Origin: Solanum dulcamara
Lineage: Eukaryota; Streptophyta; Magnoliopsida; Solanales; Solanaceae
Length of the DNA: 64,000 bases
Direction of reading: 5' to 3'
NCBI RefSeq assembly: GCF_947179165.1
Contig: NC_077238.1
Location: 70,353,257-70,417,256 of the forward strand
Both the position numbers and the translations under genes were made by a program. Below the pieces are notes generated by a model. That model saw nothing but the letters and a program-made list of their open reading frames with translations, had not been told where the DNA came from and did not search any database. This document shows, piece after piece, positions 36,261 to 47,907 of this stretch (within the stretch, counting starts at the first letter, position 1; the number at the start of each line of letters is the position of its first letter).

Positions 36261-37592
36261 GATGGGTTATTAAAATATATTGAATTGTTAAACACCGAAA
36301 CTCAAATTTTGATTTAATAAAGGTGTAGACTTTATTTTTCTTTAGAACTCCCTTATTGTAGTCTGTAATCTTGAAATTTCACTAGCAATATTACAAGAAA
36401 GGTGTATACTCCTAAAATTAAACAAATAAAATGTTGACCTTCTCCTTGCAACCCTAGAGAGATTTGGAAAGAAATAGTTCCTTATAGAAGCTAATGAAAT
36501 GTTATATTTAATGAAAATAGATGAAAAATAAACACAAAATGCATTTTCTTCTATTGATCACAATTATCAACATTATTGTTTCAGATTAGACTACTTAAGG
36601 ATATTAATTACTGCTTGTTAGTATGTATATATTATCATGTATAAAAATGATGAGAATCAACTAAGTTTCTTGGAAAAAAGTTTTTTGTTTCCTTTATCAA
36701 TAATTCCATCAAGGTGGTGTAGAAAGTATAAAAAATTGAAGAGAAGAATTTATTTGATCAGATCAATTAATTTTGTGGCAATTACATTTTTATTAGTCTT
36801 AAGTCAAAACTCCTAAAATATTGATATATTTTACACATAAGAAATCTAACAATAAAACATAAGAAAATTTTTAAAATTCATTTATTCTGTTGAAATCGTA
36901 AAAGAGTTATGCCAACAATTTCCTCTCTTTAAAGTTACATTGAGGTACAAATTGAAAGACTCATCTTTTAAAGCCATGCAAAAGTTTGATGCAATAAAAT
37001 TTTTGTGATGCCCTTAGATGTTTTGGGCCATCACTATGTACATTATAATATATCAACAATTTTATAACCTTCACCGACATGCTTCAATAACCTTAGGGTA
37101 TTTGTAAATCTATGTTTTAATATTAAATTTTAAGTATTATTAATTTCGTAGTTCAAATTTTACTTATTAATATATTATCATCTCCCCCACCTTAATTTTT
37201 GGTTTCTTAATCTGAATATTTGTGTCTTCCAATGTAGAAATAAACATAAAATTCTATTTCTAATGCAAGGGATAAATTGATTTTGTCCAATAAACTTCAA
37301 ACATGAGACAAATTTCCAGACTTCATCAAGGGAATTTTTTTTAGATAAATAAAAAGAAAAATATAAGCATGATGATAAATTATTAATTTTAAGTTTTTGT
37401 AGTGCAAACATCACTTCTATACAAGTAAGTTAAAACAGAACAGTTGAAGTTTTTAACATACAAAATCCAAGAAAGTAATAAATATTGCATTATTACCATA
37501 TTTTTAAAAAATATGTTAATATTAAATAAGTCTTCTTGATATTTTTTTTTGATTCATTGATTCAATTTTAATTTTAGATGCATTACTAGTTT
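36261..37592 (-). repeat. MADS 3'-flank block X, unit 3
   Basis: Very close copy of 32223-33560. It ends in CATTACTAGTTT, where the RTE LINE fragment is inserted; the flank resumes at 38382. Confidence 0.75.
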
Positions 37593-38381
37593 GAAATGGA
37601 GGCTCGCTTTCGGTGTGCTATGTGACAAGAAGGTGCCACCACAACTTAAGGACAAGTTCTACAAAGTGGTGGTAAGACCGGCTATGTTATATGGGGCGGA
37701 GTGTTGGCCAGTTAAGGTATCTCACGTTCAAAAGATGAAAGTTGCTGAAATGAGAATGTTGAGATGGATGTGTGGTCATACTAGTAGAGACAAGATTAGA
37801 AATGAGGCTATTCGAGATAAGGTAGACGTGGCCTCGGTAGAAGACAAAATGAGGGAAATGCGACTGAGATGGTTTGGGCACGTGAAGAGGAGAGACATAG
37901 ATGCCCCAGTGCGGAGGTGTGAGAGGTTGGCCATGGATGGTTTCAGAAGAGGTAGGGATAGGCCGAATAAATATTGGGGAGAGGTTATTAGAAAGGACAT
38001 GGCGCAGTTACAACTTACCTAGGACATGACCTTAGATAGGGGGTTGTGGAGGACCCACATTAGGGTAGAAGGCTAGTCCATATTCTCATTATTCTTTCTT
38101 TTTAGTAGGGGGTATTAGTGCACTATAATTCCTTGTGGTATGATTTCTATTATAATCTATTACTTTCTGTACTTTGATTACTCTATTTTATCTCGGTTGC
38201 TTTTGTTATTTGCTTAGCTTTGAACTTCTTATCCTTATCTGACTTCTCTTATAATACAACTGAGTCGAGGGTCTCTCAGAAATAGTCATTCTACCTTGGT
38301 AAGAGTCAGGTCTGCGTACACTTTACCCTCCCCAGAATCCACATGTGAGATTTCACTGGGTTGTTGTTGTTGTACTAGTTT
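37584..38381 (+). mobile_element. 5'-truncated RTE-type LINE with 9-bp target-site duplication
   Basis: TACTAGTTT at 37584-37592 and 38373-38381 flank a 780-bp insert that ends in TTG triplets. The empty site exists in the paralogous block near 33535-33545 and at 44217, which proves the insertion. The insert carries the last 143 codons of an RTE reverse transcriptase and the 3' untranslated end. Confidence 0.9.
37593..38022 (+). pseudogene. RTE LINE reverse transcriptase C-terminal fragment
   Basis: An open frame of about 143 codons has no internal stop and carries motifs typical of the plant RTE C-terminus: [29 protein letters not shown] and PVRRCE. It lacks the endonuclease and the catalytic RT domain because the copy is truncated at its 5' end on integration. 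The frame ends at TAG 38020-38022. The lack of stops suggests a fairly recent insertion. It is not functional alone. Confidence 0.88.
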
Positions 38382-38848
38382 ACACTAGAAAGTTTCAAAA
38401 TAAAAATTTACCCAATATGTAAATTGGTTTGTCAGATTTTGAAGTGTAAGATATCATTTTTGAAATTAATACTAACAACAACAATATTTCAATAGCAATA
38501 GTAGTAAGAGCAAAAACAAATATTTCAGTATGTCGTAAACATTAAAATAATTGTCCATAGATTTAATAAGTGAATGAAACAACAAAGTTTGAAACAAATA
38601 ATAAAAAACTATAGAAGGATACGCAAATGAGGACAAAGGAAAAGTGATACAGATTGTTCTATGACACAATCTAGAAATGAAAAATATTAAAAGACAAACA
38701 ATTCAACGGACAACATGGACATAGAAAACAATACTAATTGACAAGAAACACATTGGTCCTTAGAAATTATGGTGTAATTTGGATCTTGTACATTAATATT
38801 TTTTAAAAAATGGGTCATCCAGTAAAGTCATTACATCATCATTACAAT
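38382..38848 (-). repeat. 3' flank (block Y) of the intact MADS gene
   Basis: Non-coding DNA downstream of the MADS stop codon, matching 44231-44680 in unit 4 and deleted from units 1 and 2. It should contain the 3' UTR. No clear polyadenylation signal stands out. Confidence 0.6.
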
Positions 38849-39775
38849 TCAGTAACCCAAATAATGTAACCCAGGTAATGTAGGATTAGGTGATAAGGCA
38901 TCGGATTTATTCGGATTGTTATTCATTGACGTTGATTCATCAATTGAAGGGATATCCTCTATAGGGTTACTCATTGATGTTGCTACACCAATTGGAGGAA
39001 TATCTATTGAAGGTTCCATTTGTTGTGTCGTTGGAGGAAACATTGGAGAATACATTGGAGGAGCCATCATTGGTGAAGGCATCGGAGAATCCACTATTGT
39101 TGACGGCGTTAGAGGGGCCATTCCAGGATTTTCTCTAATAGCCATTTGTTGAGGCATTGGAGATAATAATATTGGACCCACTGGAGGAAACATTTGTGCA
39201 AATAATAGAGGAGAAGGATCCCTAGGCCCTCCAGAGTTGGTCCTACCAGTTACCATTGATTCAACAATGGGTTGAGAGGAATTCGATGTAGAACCCTCTA
39301 CATCAACATTTTTCCTCATTAATTCACAAACCTCTTTGAGGTTTTTCTTGATCACGCGACTCAGGTCATTCTGATCGTAAGGGTGCATGTCAACAGAAAT
39401 GTTTTTTCCACTTAGCACCTCATACATCTTATTTGTCATTTTCTTGACTCTATTTTCCTTTCTTATTTTTTGTAGTTGTTCCTCCAACTTATCGATCCTT
39501 TGCTCGGTGAACTCTTCTATTGTCACCATATTTTTGGATTTCTCCAACGTCGGCAACTCCTTAAACTTTATAAAAGTGGTGCGTGCAGCGTCATTATTTG
39601 GAAATATGTATGGTTCATTTCTATAGGGACCATAGACAACAACAGCCACTTCAACATCACAAAGTGTTTTGAGCTCTTCACACTTTTTGAAGAGACCTTT
39701 TTGTCTTTTCTGGTATGAGACTTTTCTTTTACTCTCATCTTCAATCAAAGTGAAGTTAACTTTGTTTCTTGGCAT
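38849..39775 (-). CDS. Type I MADS-box transcription factor, M-gamma (AGL80/PHERES-like)
   Basis: A single uninterrupted 308-codon frame. Residues 1-60 form a MADS DNA-binding/dimerisation domain beginning MPRNKVNFTLIEDESKRK, with KRQKGLFKKCEELKTLCDVE and then VVVYGP. Residues 60-170 resemble the M-gamma linker and coiled-coil region (FKELP, MVTIEEFTEQRI, then a charged KLEEQLQKIRKENR helix). Residues 190-290 are rich in Pro, Met and Ser and of low complexity. M-gamma genes are usually intronless, as here, and known members act in the central cell and endosperm as heterodimers with M-alpha partners; a role like that is inference. The ATG has A at -3 and is shared by copies A and B. It is the only unbroken member of the local array. 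Expression cannot be judged from the sequence. Confidence 0.85.
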   Translation of the reverse strand: MPRNKVNFTLIEDESKRKVSYQKRQKGLFKKCEELKTLCDVEVAVVVYGPYRNEPYIFPNNDAARTTFIKFKELPTLEKSKNMVTIEEFTEQRIDKLEEQLQKIRKENRVKKMTNKMYEVLSGKNISVDMHPYDQNDLSRVIKKNLKEVCELMRKNVDVEGSTSNSSQPIVESMVTGRTNSGGPRDPSPLLFAQMFPPVGPILLSPMPQQMAIRENPGMAPLTPSTIVDSPMPSPMMAPPMYSPMFPPTTQQMEPSIDIPPIGVATSMSNPIEDIPSIDESTSMNNNPNKSDALSPNPTLPGLHYLGY

Positions 39776-40766
39776 GATTAAAGGGCAGGAGAAATGTGTT
39801 TGTTTGGATATGTGGTATCCAATAGCTTTGTAGTAGTAGTAGTAGTTGTGCTTTTTCTTGCCTAGGATTAACTCCTACTTATATAAAAATATTTGCATTC
39901 TCTAAATTTTCGAATAGTTTGAATTTGACATATGTTTCTTGATAGGAAGAACTATTTTGGAAAAACACTAACTGAGGGGATCTTATACATACATCTAGAT
40001 ATAATTAACTTGAAATATATGTATTTTATGGTTCCAGTCTTATGTTGACCAACTTATTAGGAAAAATATTAATGATGTTTAATCTATGTAGTCTCCACAA
40101 AATATGGTCATAATTTACTCATTTCCTTCATCAATTTTTTTTTTTTGAAAAGTATATTTTAATTGAAGGATGAACAAAAGTAAATATTGAAACAAGGTCA
40201 TTTTAAATATTGGCTAGGAATTTTGAAATACCAATTTTGACAATATTTGAATATGAGTAAAAATAATCATTTTTTTAAAAACACAAATACTTTTTAAGTA
40301 TCTAACGGCATTTATGTATGATTGTAGATGTTACAATGTCTGTAGAAGCACATTATCATTTTTATTAATTTTGGATAAACCATATTTAGTAAAATATTTA
40401 TGTTTCTTTAAAATATATTTGAAACTCAATCTTGCTTAAATATTTTTGTTAATGTCTGATACTCACCAACCTGTCACTCGATTCACATTATAATATTCCT
40501 AAATTAGTTCTGAGACAAATCAATCTGAAATATTTTCACACCTCAAAATGATGTGTTTACAATATTGGGAAATTTAGAAGAAAATTTTTGTTCATTTTAA
40601 GAAAAATATTCAAGATGAAGGGAGATTAGTTTCAAATGTCTTACAATTTTTTTTTCAAATGAAGATGTATATTTATTACTCACATGGATTTTTTTCTTTT
40701 TATTGTAAATAAGAAACCTTTTAATAATATTAGGATTGATATATAAGTTTCTTTGATCCTTTCTAG
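39776..40766 (-). promoter_or_regulatory. Upstream region of the intact MADS gene
   Basis: About 990 bases conserved with the flanks of copies A and B. A TATATAA-type TATA box on the minus strand lies at about 39880-39886, roughly 105 bases before the ATG, and an (AGT)n run (39829-39845) lies in the presumed 5' UTR. The conserved flank stops at CTTTCTAG, where foreign LTR sequence begins. Confidence 0.55.
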
Positions 40767-40776
40767 GGCCTAGACG

Positions 40777-43299
40777 TGACACGACGAATGAGACACCTGG
40801 AGGTACCCCACCCAAGTCTCTTAGCATTCATTAAGCATTTCATTGGTAATGATAAACCAATCATAAGCGGAAATAAAAAACATTTTTCATTTGTGTCCAA
40901 ACATACCTCTACTAATAGATTTGGCGGGGGCTAAGACATGTCCCTATCTCACCCTCAAAATAAGTGTCACAAAAAAATTCCTCAATAAGATTCTTAGTAT
41001 TCTACATAACATAAGCTTAGAATAAAAATGATGTTGTTCCCGAAAGATGGGAACTCACCACAAGAAATCTTCACTAACTCGAATTAGCCACGTGGAGGAG
41101 GTCGAGGTGCGACGTCGGTTCCTACATGGTGATATCATGTAGGCAAAAGTATGTATTAGTACTTTGAATATACTAAGTATGTGATTATGCAATGCAATAT
41201 ATCATTATACAATAAGGTGATGCAATGGACCATGCTAAAACCTTACGATCATTTGAAATATCCTTTAGAGTTATCAAGCTTAGTCAATGAAATATAGAAA
41301 CCATTATGAATCATAAAAGAAACTTGAACATTATAGAGGTAACCATGAGTCATTATAAGAAACCATATACTTGCAAAGTACCATAAACCTTTTGAAAGAA
41401 ATCGTTAGTTTTGTGAGAGCATATACTTTACTTTGTGATAGATATAGTAGACATCATATGATATATCTTAAACATTGGAAGAGGGACCTTGTACCATTAT
41501 GAGAGAGACCATTAACCGATATAAACCATGTGAGCCATAACATGAAGTCCCAATGTTTACCCACACATCGGAGGAAAGAGGGAGACTACTTGTCAAGGTA
41601 GACTCCTATATGCCTAAGTGGATCCACTAAGCTACTTAAGGGATCAAGCCTCTACTAACGGGTGACCCTTTCTAAGGAATCAAGCCTCTACTAACGGGTG
41701 ATCCTTCTTCCTACGCTGGCATGTAGTTATGGGATACTGGGATCTTTCTATGGGTCTCTTGCCTTTGCTACGGGAGAAAATGCCTATCCCAAGGTCCACT
41801 CGGTGCTAGGTAAACTCTCATAAGTCATAAAATCAATCATCGTGTGGGAGGGGTCATATCTACTACTCGTCCATTTTTCATAAGAACAAAATCATAGAAT
41901 AGCTCCTTAACTTTGTCTCATGTGATGTGAGTGTAGACATTTCTTCATCACATATTTTTATCCATAAAAATATCTTTAGGGCCTTAACTCACCCTATCAT
42001 TAACTTACTTGAACATTATAGACTCATCGTTCACAAAACTTATTTGCAAAGACCACCTTTAAACTCATTTGTAGACATTTTCAAACATTCATTTCAATTT
42101 TGCTTTATCATAAGAAACTAGGTGGGTTCAAATAAATCAACTTTCAAGTCATTTAAATCAATGCTAGCACGCATGAGAGTGAAAGAATTTATCATTTAAA
42201 ATATCTTAAAACAACCCACTAATATACTTTAAAACTACTTTCACGACTTCATAGAGGGACCTTGATAAATCATCCATTTCATGTAAATAAGAATCACCAT
42301 AAGTCAACATATGTAAATAAACTTCAAATATTCAAGAATCTATACATTTGGAATCTTAGTATGAAAATCCATAAAAACTCATCACTTGAAATTAAGAGTC
42401 AATATACATATATATCAATAGGAGTAAATAACTTAAAATATACCATAATCTATGCATTTGGAACCATTATGTAAAATAAATAAGATTTCATCATTTAAAA
42501 TTGATATACAAAGTTGAAAAAACATTTGGACTCCATGGGTGGAAGAACCCATGGATGAAAACCTACATACCTTGAGGAGTCAACTCTTGAATGAAAAACT
42601 TGAAAAGAAATGGAGGCTTGATCTTCTTGGAGATGAAGGAAGAAGGAGACTTTGAGAGCACTTGGGAGGTTAGGGCTTTTTTGTCCTTAGAGTGTGAGTG
42701 AGAGTGAATGAGTGTAGAAGACTTAGGGGCCTCTTAATAGGTGAAATATACCTACAAAACGACCTCACTTTTGGTTATAACACAAGAGAAGACTAAAATG
42801 CCCCTAAAATCTAGAAAATAGGCTAAAAACCCTGTTGACGCTATAGTGGCGCATCGCGCCAGGGGCCAAACTACTGAGGTTAGTTTCTAGTGCTCTGCTG
42901 GCGCGCCGCGCCAAGCCCCACTGCAGTGATAGTCTGTGGGAAAAAGATCATAACTTTTGACTCCAAACTTGGAATGAGGAAAACTTAGTGGCGTTGGAAA
43001 GAGGACTCAATGATCTTTAATTTTATACATTATGGGCCATCCAATACGTTATATACTAAGAGATATGGTCATTTGAAGTTGACCCTTATACGAACTCATT
43101 CGGAAACTTAGCCGATAGAAATTCTTTGGACCCGACTTGGTGTTAGAGATCCCTTATGACCCTTAAACACATTCAACACACTTCAAATACTTAGAAATTG
43201 ATCCTAACTCATATATCTAACTAGAAGTCTTCGAGTTTGATCCTATACGCATATGAAAAATGCTTCGGGTCTTGGCATAGAAATTTTTGGAGTGTTACA
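40777..43299 (-). mobile_element. Minus-strand solo LTR
   Basis: Read on the minus strand it starts TGTAACACTCC (at 43299) and ends CGTCGTGTCA (at 40777), about 2.5 kb, without gag or pol. It has the LTR hairpin CCTACATG...CATGTAGG (41121-41143) and GC-rich palindromes in its U3. Flanking bases (AGACG and GTATC) do not match, and the flanks belong to two different array units. It therefore probably arose or survived through recombination rather than a simple single insertion. About ten bases at 40767-40776 are unassigned. Confidence 0.65.
42847..42913 (-). promoter_or_regulatory. GC-rich palindromes in the solo LTR U3
   Basis: TGGCGC-ATC-GCGCCA (42847-42861) and TGGCGCG-C-CGCGCCA (42899-42913) stand out in AT-rich DNA. 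Related palindromes lie in the 3' LTR of element C at 53895 and 54007. Confidence 0.6.
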
Positions 43300-44679
43300 G
43301 TATCAAACGACGATTTATGTATGATTGTAGATGTTACAATTTCTGTAAAAGCACATTATTATTTTTATTAATTTTGGATAAACCATATTTAGTAAAATAT
43401 TTATGTTGCTTTCAAATATATTTGAAACTCAATCTTGCTTAAATATTTTTGTTAATGTCTTATACTCATCAACTTGTCACTCGATTCGTATTATAATATT
43501 TCTAAATTAGTTTTGAGACCAATCAATCTGAAATATTTTCACACATCAAAATGATTTGTTTACTATAGTGTGAAAATTAAAAGAATTTTTTTGTTCATTT
43601 TAAGTCCATGCAAAAGTTTGATGCAATGAAGTTTTTATGATGCCCTTAGATGTTTTGGGCCATCACTATGTACATTATAATATATCAACAATTTTATAAG
43701 CTTCACCGACATGCTTCGATAACCTTAGGGTATTTGTAAATCTATGTTTTAATATTAAATTTTAAGTATTATTAATTTTGTAGTTCAAATTTTACTTATT
43801 AATATGTTATCATCTCCCCCACCTTAATTTTTGGTTTGTAATCTGAATATTTGTGTCTTCCAATGTAGAAGTAAACATAAAATTCTATTTCTAATGCAAG
43901 GGATAAATTGATTTTGTCCAATAAACATCAAACATGGGACACATCTCTAGACTTCATCAAGGGAAAAAAATTTAGATAAATAAAAAGAAAAATATAAACA
44001 TGATGAAAAATTATTAATTTTAAGTTTTTGGAGTGCAAACATCACTTCTATACAAGTACATTAAAACAGAACAGTTGAAGTTTTTAACACACAAAAGCCA
44101 AGAAAGTAATAAATATTGCATTATTACCATATTTTGAAAAGATATGTTAATATTACACAAGTCTTCTCGATAATATTTTTTGATTCTTTGATTCAATTTT
44201 AATTTTAGATGCATTACTAGTTTACACAAGAAAGTTTCAAAATAAAAATTTACCCAATATGTAAATTGGTTTGTTAGATTTTGAAGTGTAAGAGATAGTT
44301 TTTAAAAATCATACTAACAACAACAATATTTCAATAACAACAGTAATAAGAGAAAAAATAAATATTTCAGTGTATAGTAAACATTAAAATAATTGTCCAT
44401 AGATTTAATAAGTGAATGAACCAACAAAGTTTGAAACAAATAATAATACACGACAGAAGGAAACTCAAATGAGGACAAAGGAAAAGTGATACAGATTGTT
44501 CTATGACACAATCTAGAAATGAAAAATATTAAAAGACATAAACAATTCAATGGACAACATGGACATAGAAAACAATAGTAATTGACAAGACACACATTGG
44601 TCCTTAGATGTTATGGTGTGATTTGGATCTTGTACATTAACATTTTAAAAAAAATGGGTCATCCAGTAAAGTCATTGCA
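43300..44679 (-). repeat. Array unit 4 flanks (upstream fragment joined to blocks X and Y)
   Basis: 43300-43605 matches part of the MADS upstream flank (34515-34805). At about 43605 it switches to block X (32920 onward) and then, without the LINE, to block Y at about 44231. The gene body and segment S between upstream flank and block X are missing, so a unit was lost by deletion here. Confidence 0.7.
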
Positions 44680-44828
44680 TTATCATTACAATTCAGTAAC
44701 CCAGATAATGTAGTATTAGGTGATAAGGCATCGAAATTATTTGGATTGTTATTCATTGACGTTGATTCATCAATTGAAGGGATATCCTATTTAGGGTTAT
44801 TCATTGACATTGCTACACCAATTGGAGG
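44680..44828 (-). pseudogene. Type I MADS-box pseudogene, copy D (C-terminal end only)
   Basis: It matches the last 40 or so codons of the intact gene (38849-39000), with a 12-base deletion that removes the normal stop context and a substitution giving an in-frame stop in the CCTATTTAGGG block. The rest is gone: at GGAGGGAGTC the sequence switches to a gypsy leader, with a few bases of shared sequence at the joint. Confidence 0.8.
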
Positions 44829-46105
44829 GAGTCTATGAAGTCATGTCTAGTAGAGTCTTGCTTAGGGGTGTGTTGTGCACCACACTTATAATCAGGAGGT
44901 TATAAGACATTAAGAATTGTTTCACTTCTTTCATACTCTGAATTCGTGCGATAGAGTTAAACTCTATAAACTTCCCTTCTAATTCGTGCGTTTATACATT
45001 ACAGATAATGCCTCCTAAACGTACGGCTAGCCGGAGGAATGTTGATAACACAGAGATGCCCCAGTCAGAGGTACGCCCATTGAGGTCAGAGGCCGACCCG
45101 CAAGATATGCGAAGGCACCCCAAGTGCCTGCTACTCCACATGCACCCACTTCAGAGGCAGAATTTCAAGGGGCAATTGCTATGCTCACTCAATTAGTGGC
45201 TACCCGGAATGGTAACCAGAGTTTGCCGACTCTTAGCTCTAGTTCCCAAGAACTGTCTACTACCACTACAATTAGAGACTTTCAAAGAATGAATCTTCCG
45301 ACATTCACGGGTTCCAAGGTCGATGAAGACCCCCAAAATTTTATTGATGAGATGTGGAAAATCCTGAAAGCTATGCATGCTACAGAGATTAAGGGGATTG
45401 AGTTGGTGTCCTACCAGCTCAAGGATGTGGCAAACATCTGGTATAACCAGTGGGAACAAGGTAGAGGTGAGGATGCTGAACCTGCTATGTGGGATGAATT
45501 TGAGGGAGCCTTTCTTGACCACTTCTTTCCCCGAGAATTGAAGGAAGCGAAAGTGGAGGAGTTTGTGAATCTGAAATAAGAAGGTATGACTATTAAAGAG
45601 TACAGCTTGAAGTTCATCCAGCTGTCCAGGTATACTCCAGAGATGATCCTAGATGTGAGGTCGAAGATGAGGAAATTTGTCTCTGGTTTGGGAAGACATG
45701 TGAAGAAGGAGTGAAAAATGGCATTGTTAATCTCTGATATGAATATTTCAAGATTAATGGTGTACGCTTAACAAATAGAAGATGAGAAGAGAAAAGACAA
45801 AGAGGAGCATCTGATCAAGATGTCAAGATCAGCTGGGCATGAGAATGAACAGAGGCAAAACAAGGGCAACAGTTCCTTCTTCTAGAAGAGGCCTTCCAAC
45901 TATGCCTCATCTACCGCCAATGCACCTATACTACAGAACAGGTATGATCGGCAGGGACAGAGTCGCCAGAATTTTAGACCCCAAGGTTCTTAATCCCAGT
46001 CTAGCGGGGGTCAAGGTTAGCAAGGGAAGCCACCATGCGTCAAGTGTGAAAAGCTCAACTTAGGAGAGTGCAGAGCGGGAAGGGTTGGTTGTTATAAATA
46101 CAGGC
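44829..46105 (+). repeat. Tandem segment copy 1 (leader plus gag)
   Basis: It begins inside the leader (GTCTATGAAG) directly after the MADS remnant. The leader hairpin is at 44868-44885 and the gag ATG at 45008. Gag changes frame near 45085 and reads on from 45124 to a TAA near 45577 through the capsid-like block (DEMWKILKAMHATE, YNQWEQGRGE, HFFPREL). It ends at AAATACAGGC, where LTR sequence resumes. Confidence 0.85.
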
Positions 46106-47907
46106 ATTTGACATACTCATACATTCCACGTACTGATGCCATTTGGCCTGCATTATTTCATGATGTAGAGACAGGTACTAGAGATCATCAATCGGCGCAC
46201 CGTTAAAGATCTACACACTTCCAACTACTTGGTGAGTCCTCCTAGTTTCCAGAGGATGTTGAGCTCCTTGTATAGTTTTGTGTTGTTTCCTTTATTTTGA
46301 TTGTTGGTAGCCATGGGCTTGTCATTGGCACCTCCTAGACTTTAATAGAGGCTTCATAGACTAGAGTGTGGGGAGGTTGAACTGTTATTTTGAGGAGTCT
46401 TATTGTACTTGTCTTGATGAGTTGATAGTGTTTGGCCTTTGGCCCTAAATTATGAATAGTACATCTTTGATTGAGTCCTCCACTGAGAGAATGTGTTTGA
46501 ATGAATGTGTGACTGGACTAGGTGGTTCGCTTGGAGGCCAGAAATGGCTTTTGAGTGCCGGCCACGCCAAGGGTACCCTCCCGGGCCGTGCCAAACATGG
46601 TATTAAAGGACAGAGTTCAAGAGTCCTAGGGAGTCTATCAAGCCGTGTCTAGTAGAGTCTTGCTTATGGGTGTGTTGTGCACCACACTTATAATCAGGAG
46701 GCTATAAGACATTAAGAATTATTTCACTTCTTTTATACTTTGAATTCGTGCGATAGAGTTAAACTCTATAAACTTCCCTTCTAATTCGTGCGTTTATACA
46801 TTACAGATAATGCCTCCTAAACGTACGGCTAGCCGGAGGAATGTTGATAACACAGAGATGCCCCAGTCAGATGTACGCCCATCGAGGGCTAGACGCCGAC
46901 CCGCAAGATATGCGGAGGAACCTCAAGTGCCTGCTACTCCACATGCACCCACTTCAGAGGCAGAATTTTGAGGGACAATTGCTATGCTCACATAATTAGT
47001 GGCTGCCCAAAATGGTAACCAGAGTTTGCTGACTCTTGCTCTAGTACCCACGAACCATCTACTACCACTAGAATTAGAGACTTTCTAAGAATAAATCCGC
47101 CGGCATTCATGGGTTCAAAGGTCGATGAAGACCCCCAAAATTTTATTGATGAGTTGTGGAAAATCCTGAAAGTTATACATGCTACATAGATTGAGGGGGT
47201 TGAGTTAGTGTCCTACAAGCTCAAGGATGTGGCAAACATCTGGTATAACCAGTGGGAACAAGGTAGAGGTGAGGTTGCTGAACCTGCTATGTGGGATGAA
47301 TTTGAGGGAGCATTTTGTGACCACTTCTTTCCCCGAGAATTGAAGGAAGCGAAAGTGGAGGAGTTTGTGAATCTAAAACAAGAAGGTATGACTGTTAAAG
47401 TGTACAGCCTGAAGTTCATCCTGCTGTCCAGGTATGCTCCAGAGATGATCCCAGATGTGAGGTCGAAGATGAGGAAATTTGTCTCCGGTTTGGGAAGACA
47501 TGTAAAGAAAGAGTGCAAAGCGACATTGTTAATCTCTTATATGGATATTGCAAGATTAATGGTGTATGATCAATAGATGGAGGATGAGAAGAGAAAATAA
47601 AGAGAGGAGCATCTAATCAAGAAGTCAAGATCAGCTGGGCATGAGAATGAACAGAGGCAAAACAAGGGCAACAGTTCCTTCTTCCAGAAGAGGCCTTCCA
47701 ACTATGCCTCATCTATCGCCTGTGCACCTATACCGCAGAACAAGTATGATCGGCAGGGATAGAGTCACCAAAATTTTAGACCCCAGGGTTCTCAATCCCA
47801 GTCCAGCGGGGGTCAAGGTTTGCAAGAGAAGCCACCATGCGTCAAGTATGGAAAGATCCACTTGGGAGAGTGCAGTGCAGGAAGGGTTGGTTGTTATAAA
47901 TACGGGC
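46106..47907 (+). repeat. Tandem segment copy 2 (LTR end, PBS, leader, gag)
   Basis: LTR-end part 46106-46593, mutated PBS near 46599, leader hairpin 46670-46687, gag ATG 46810. Gag is broken by stops and frameshifts, with the longest piece at 47208-47576. The copy ends at AAATACGGGC in the same way as copy 1. Confidence 0.85.

Noticed and set aside
39387..39718. Plus-strand frames of about 80 codons over the MADS gene
   Set aside because: They are antisense shadows of the MADS coding region and recur over copies A and B for the same reason.
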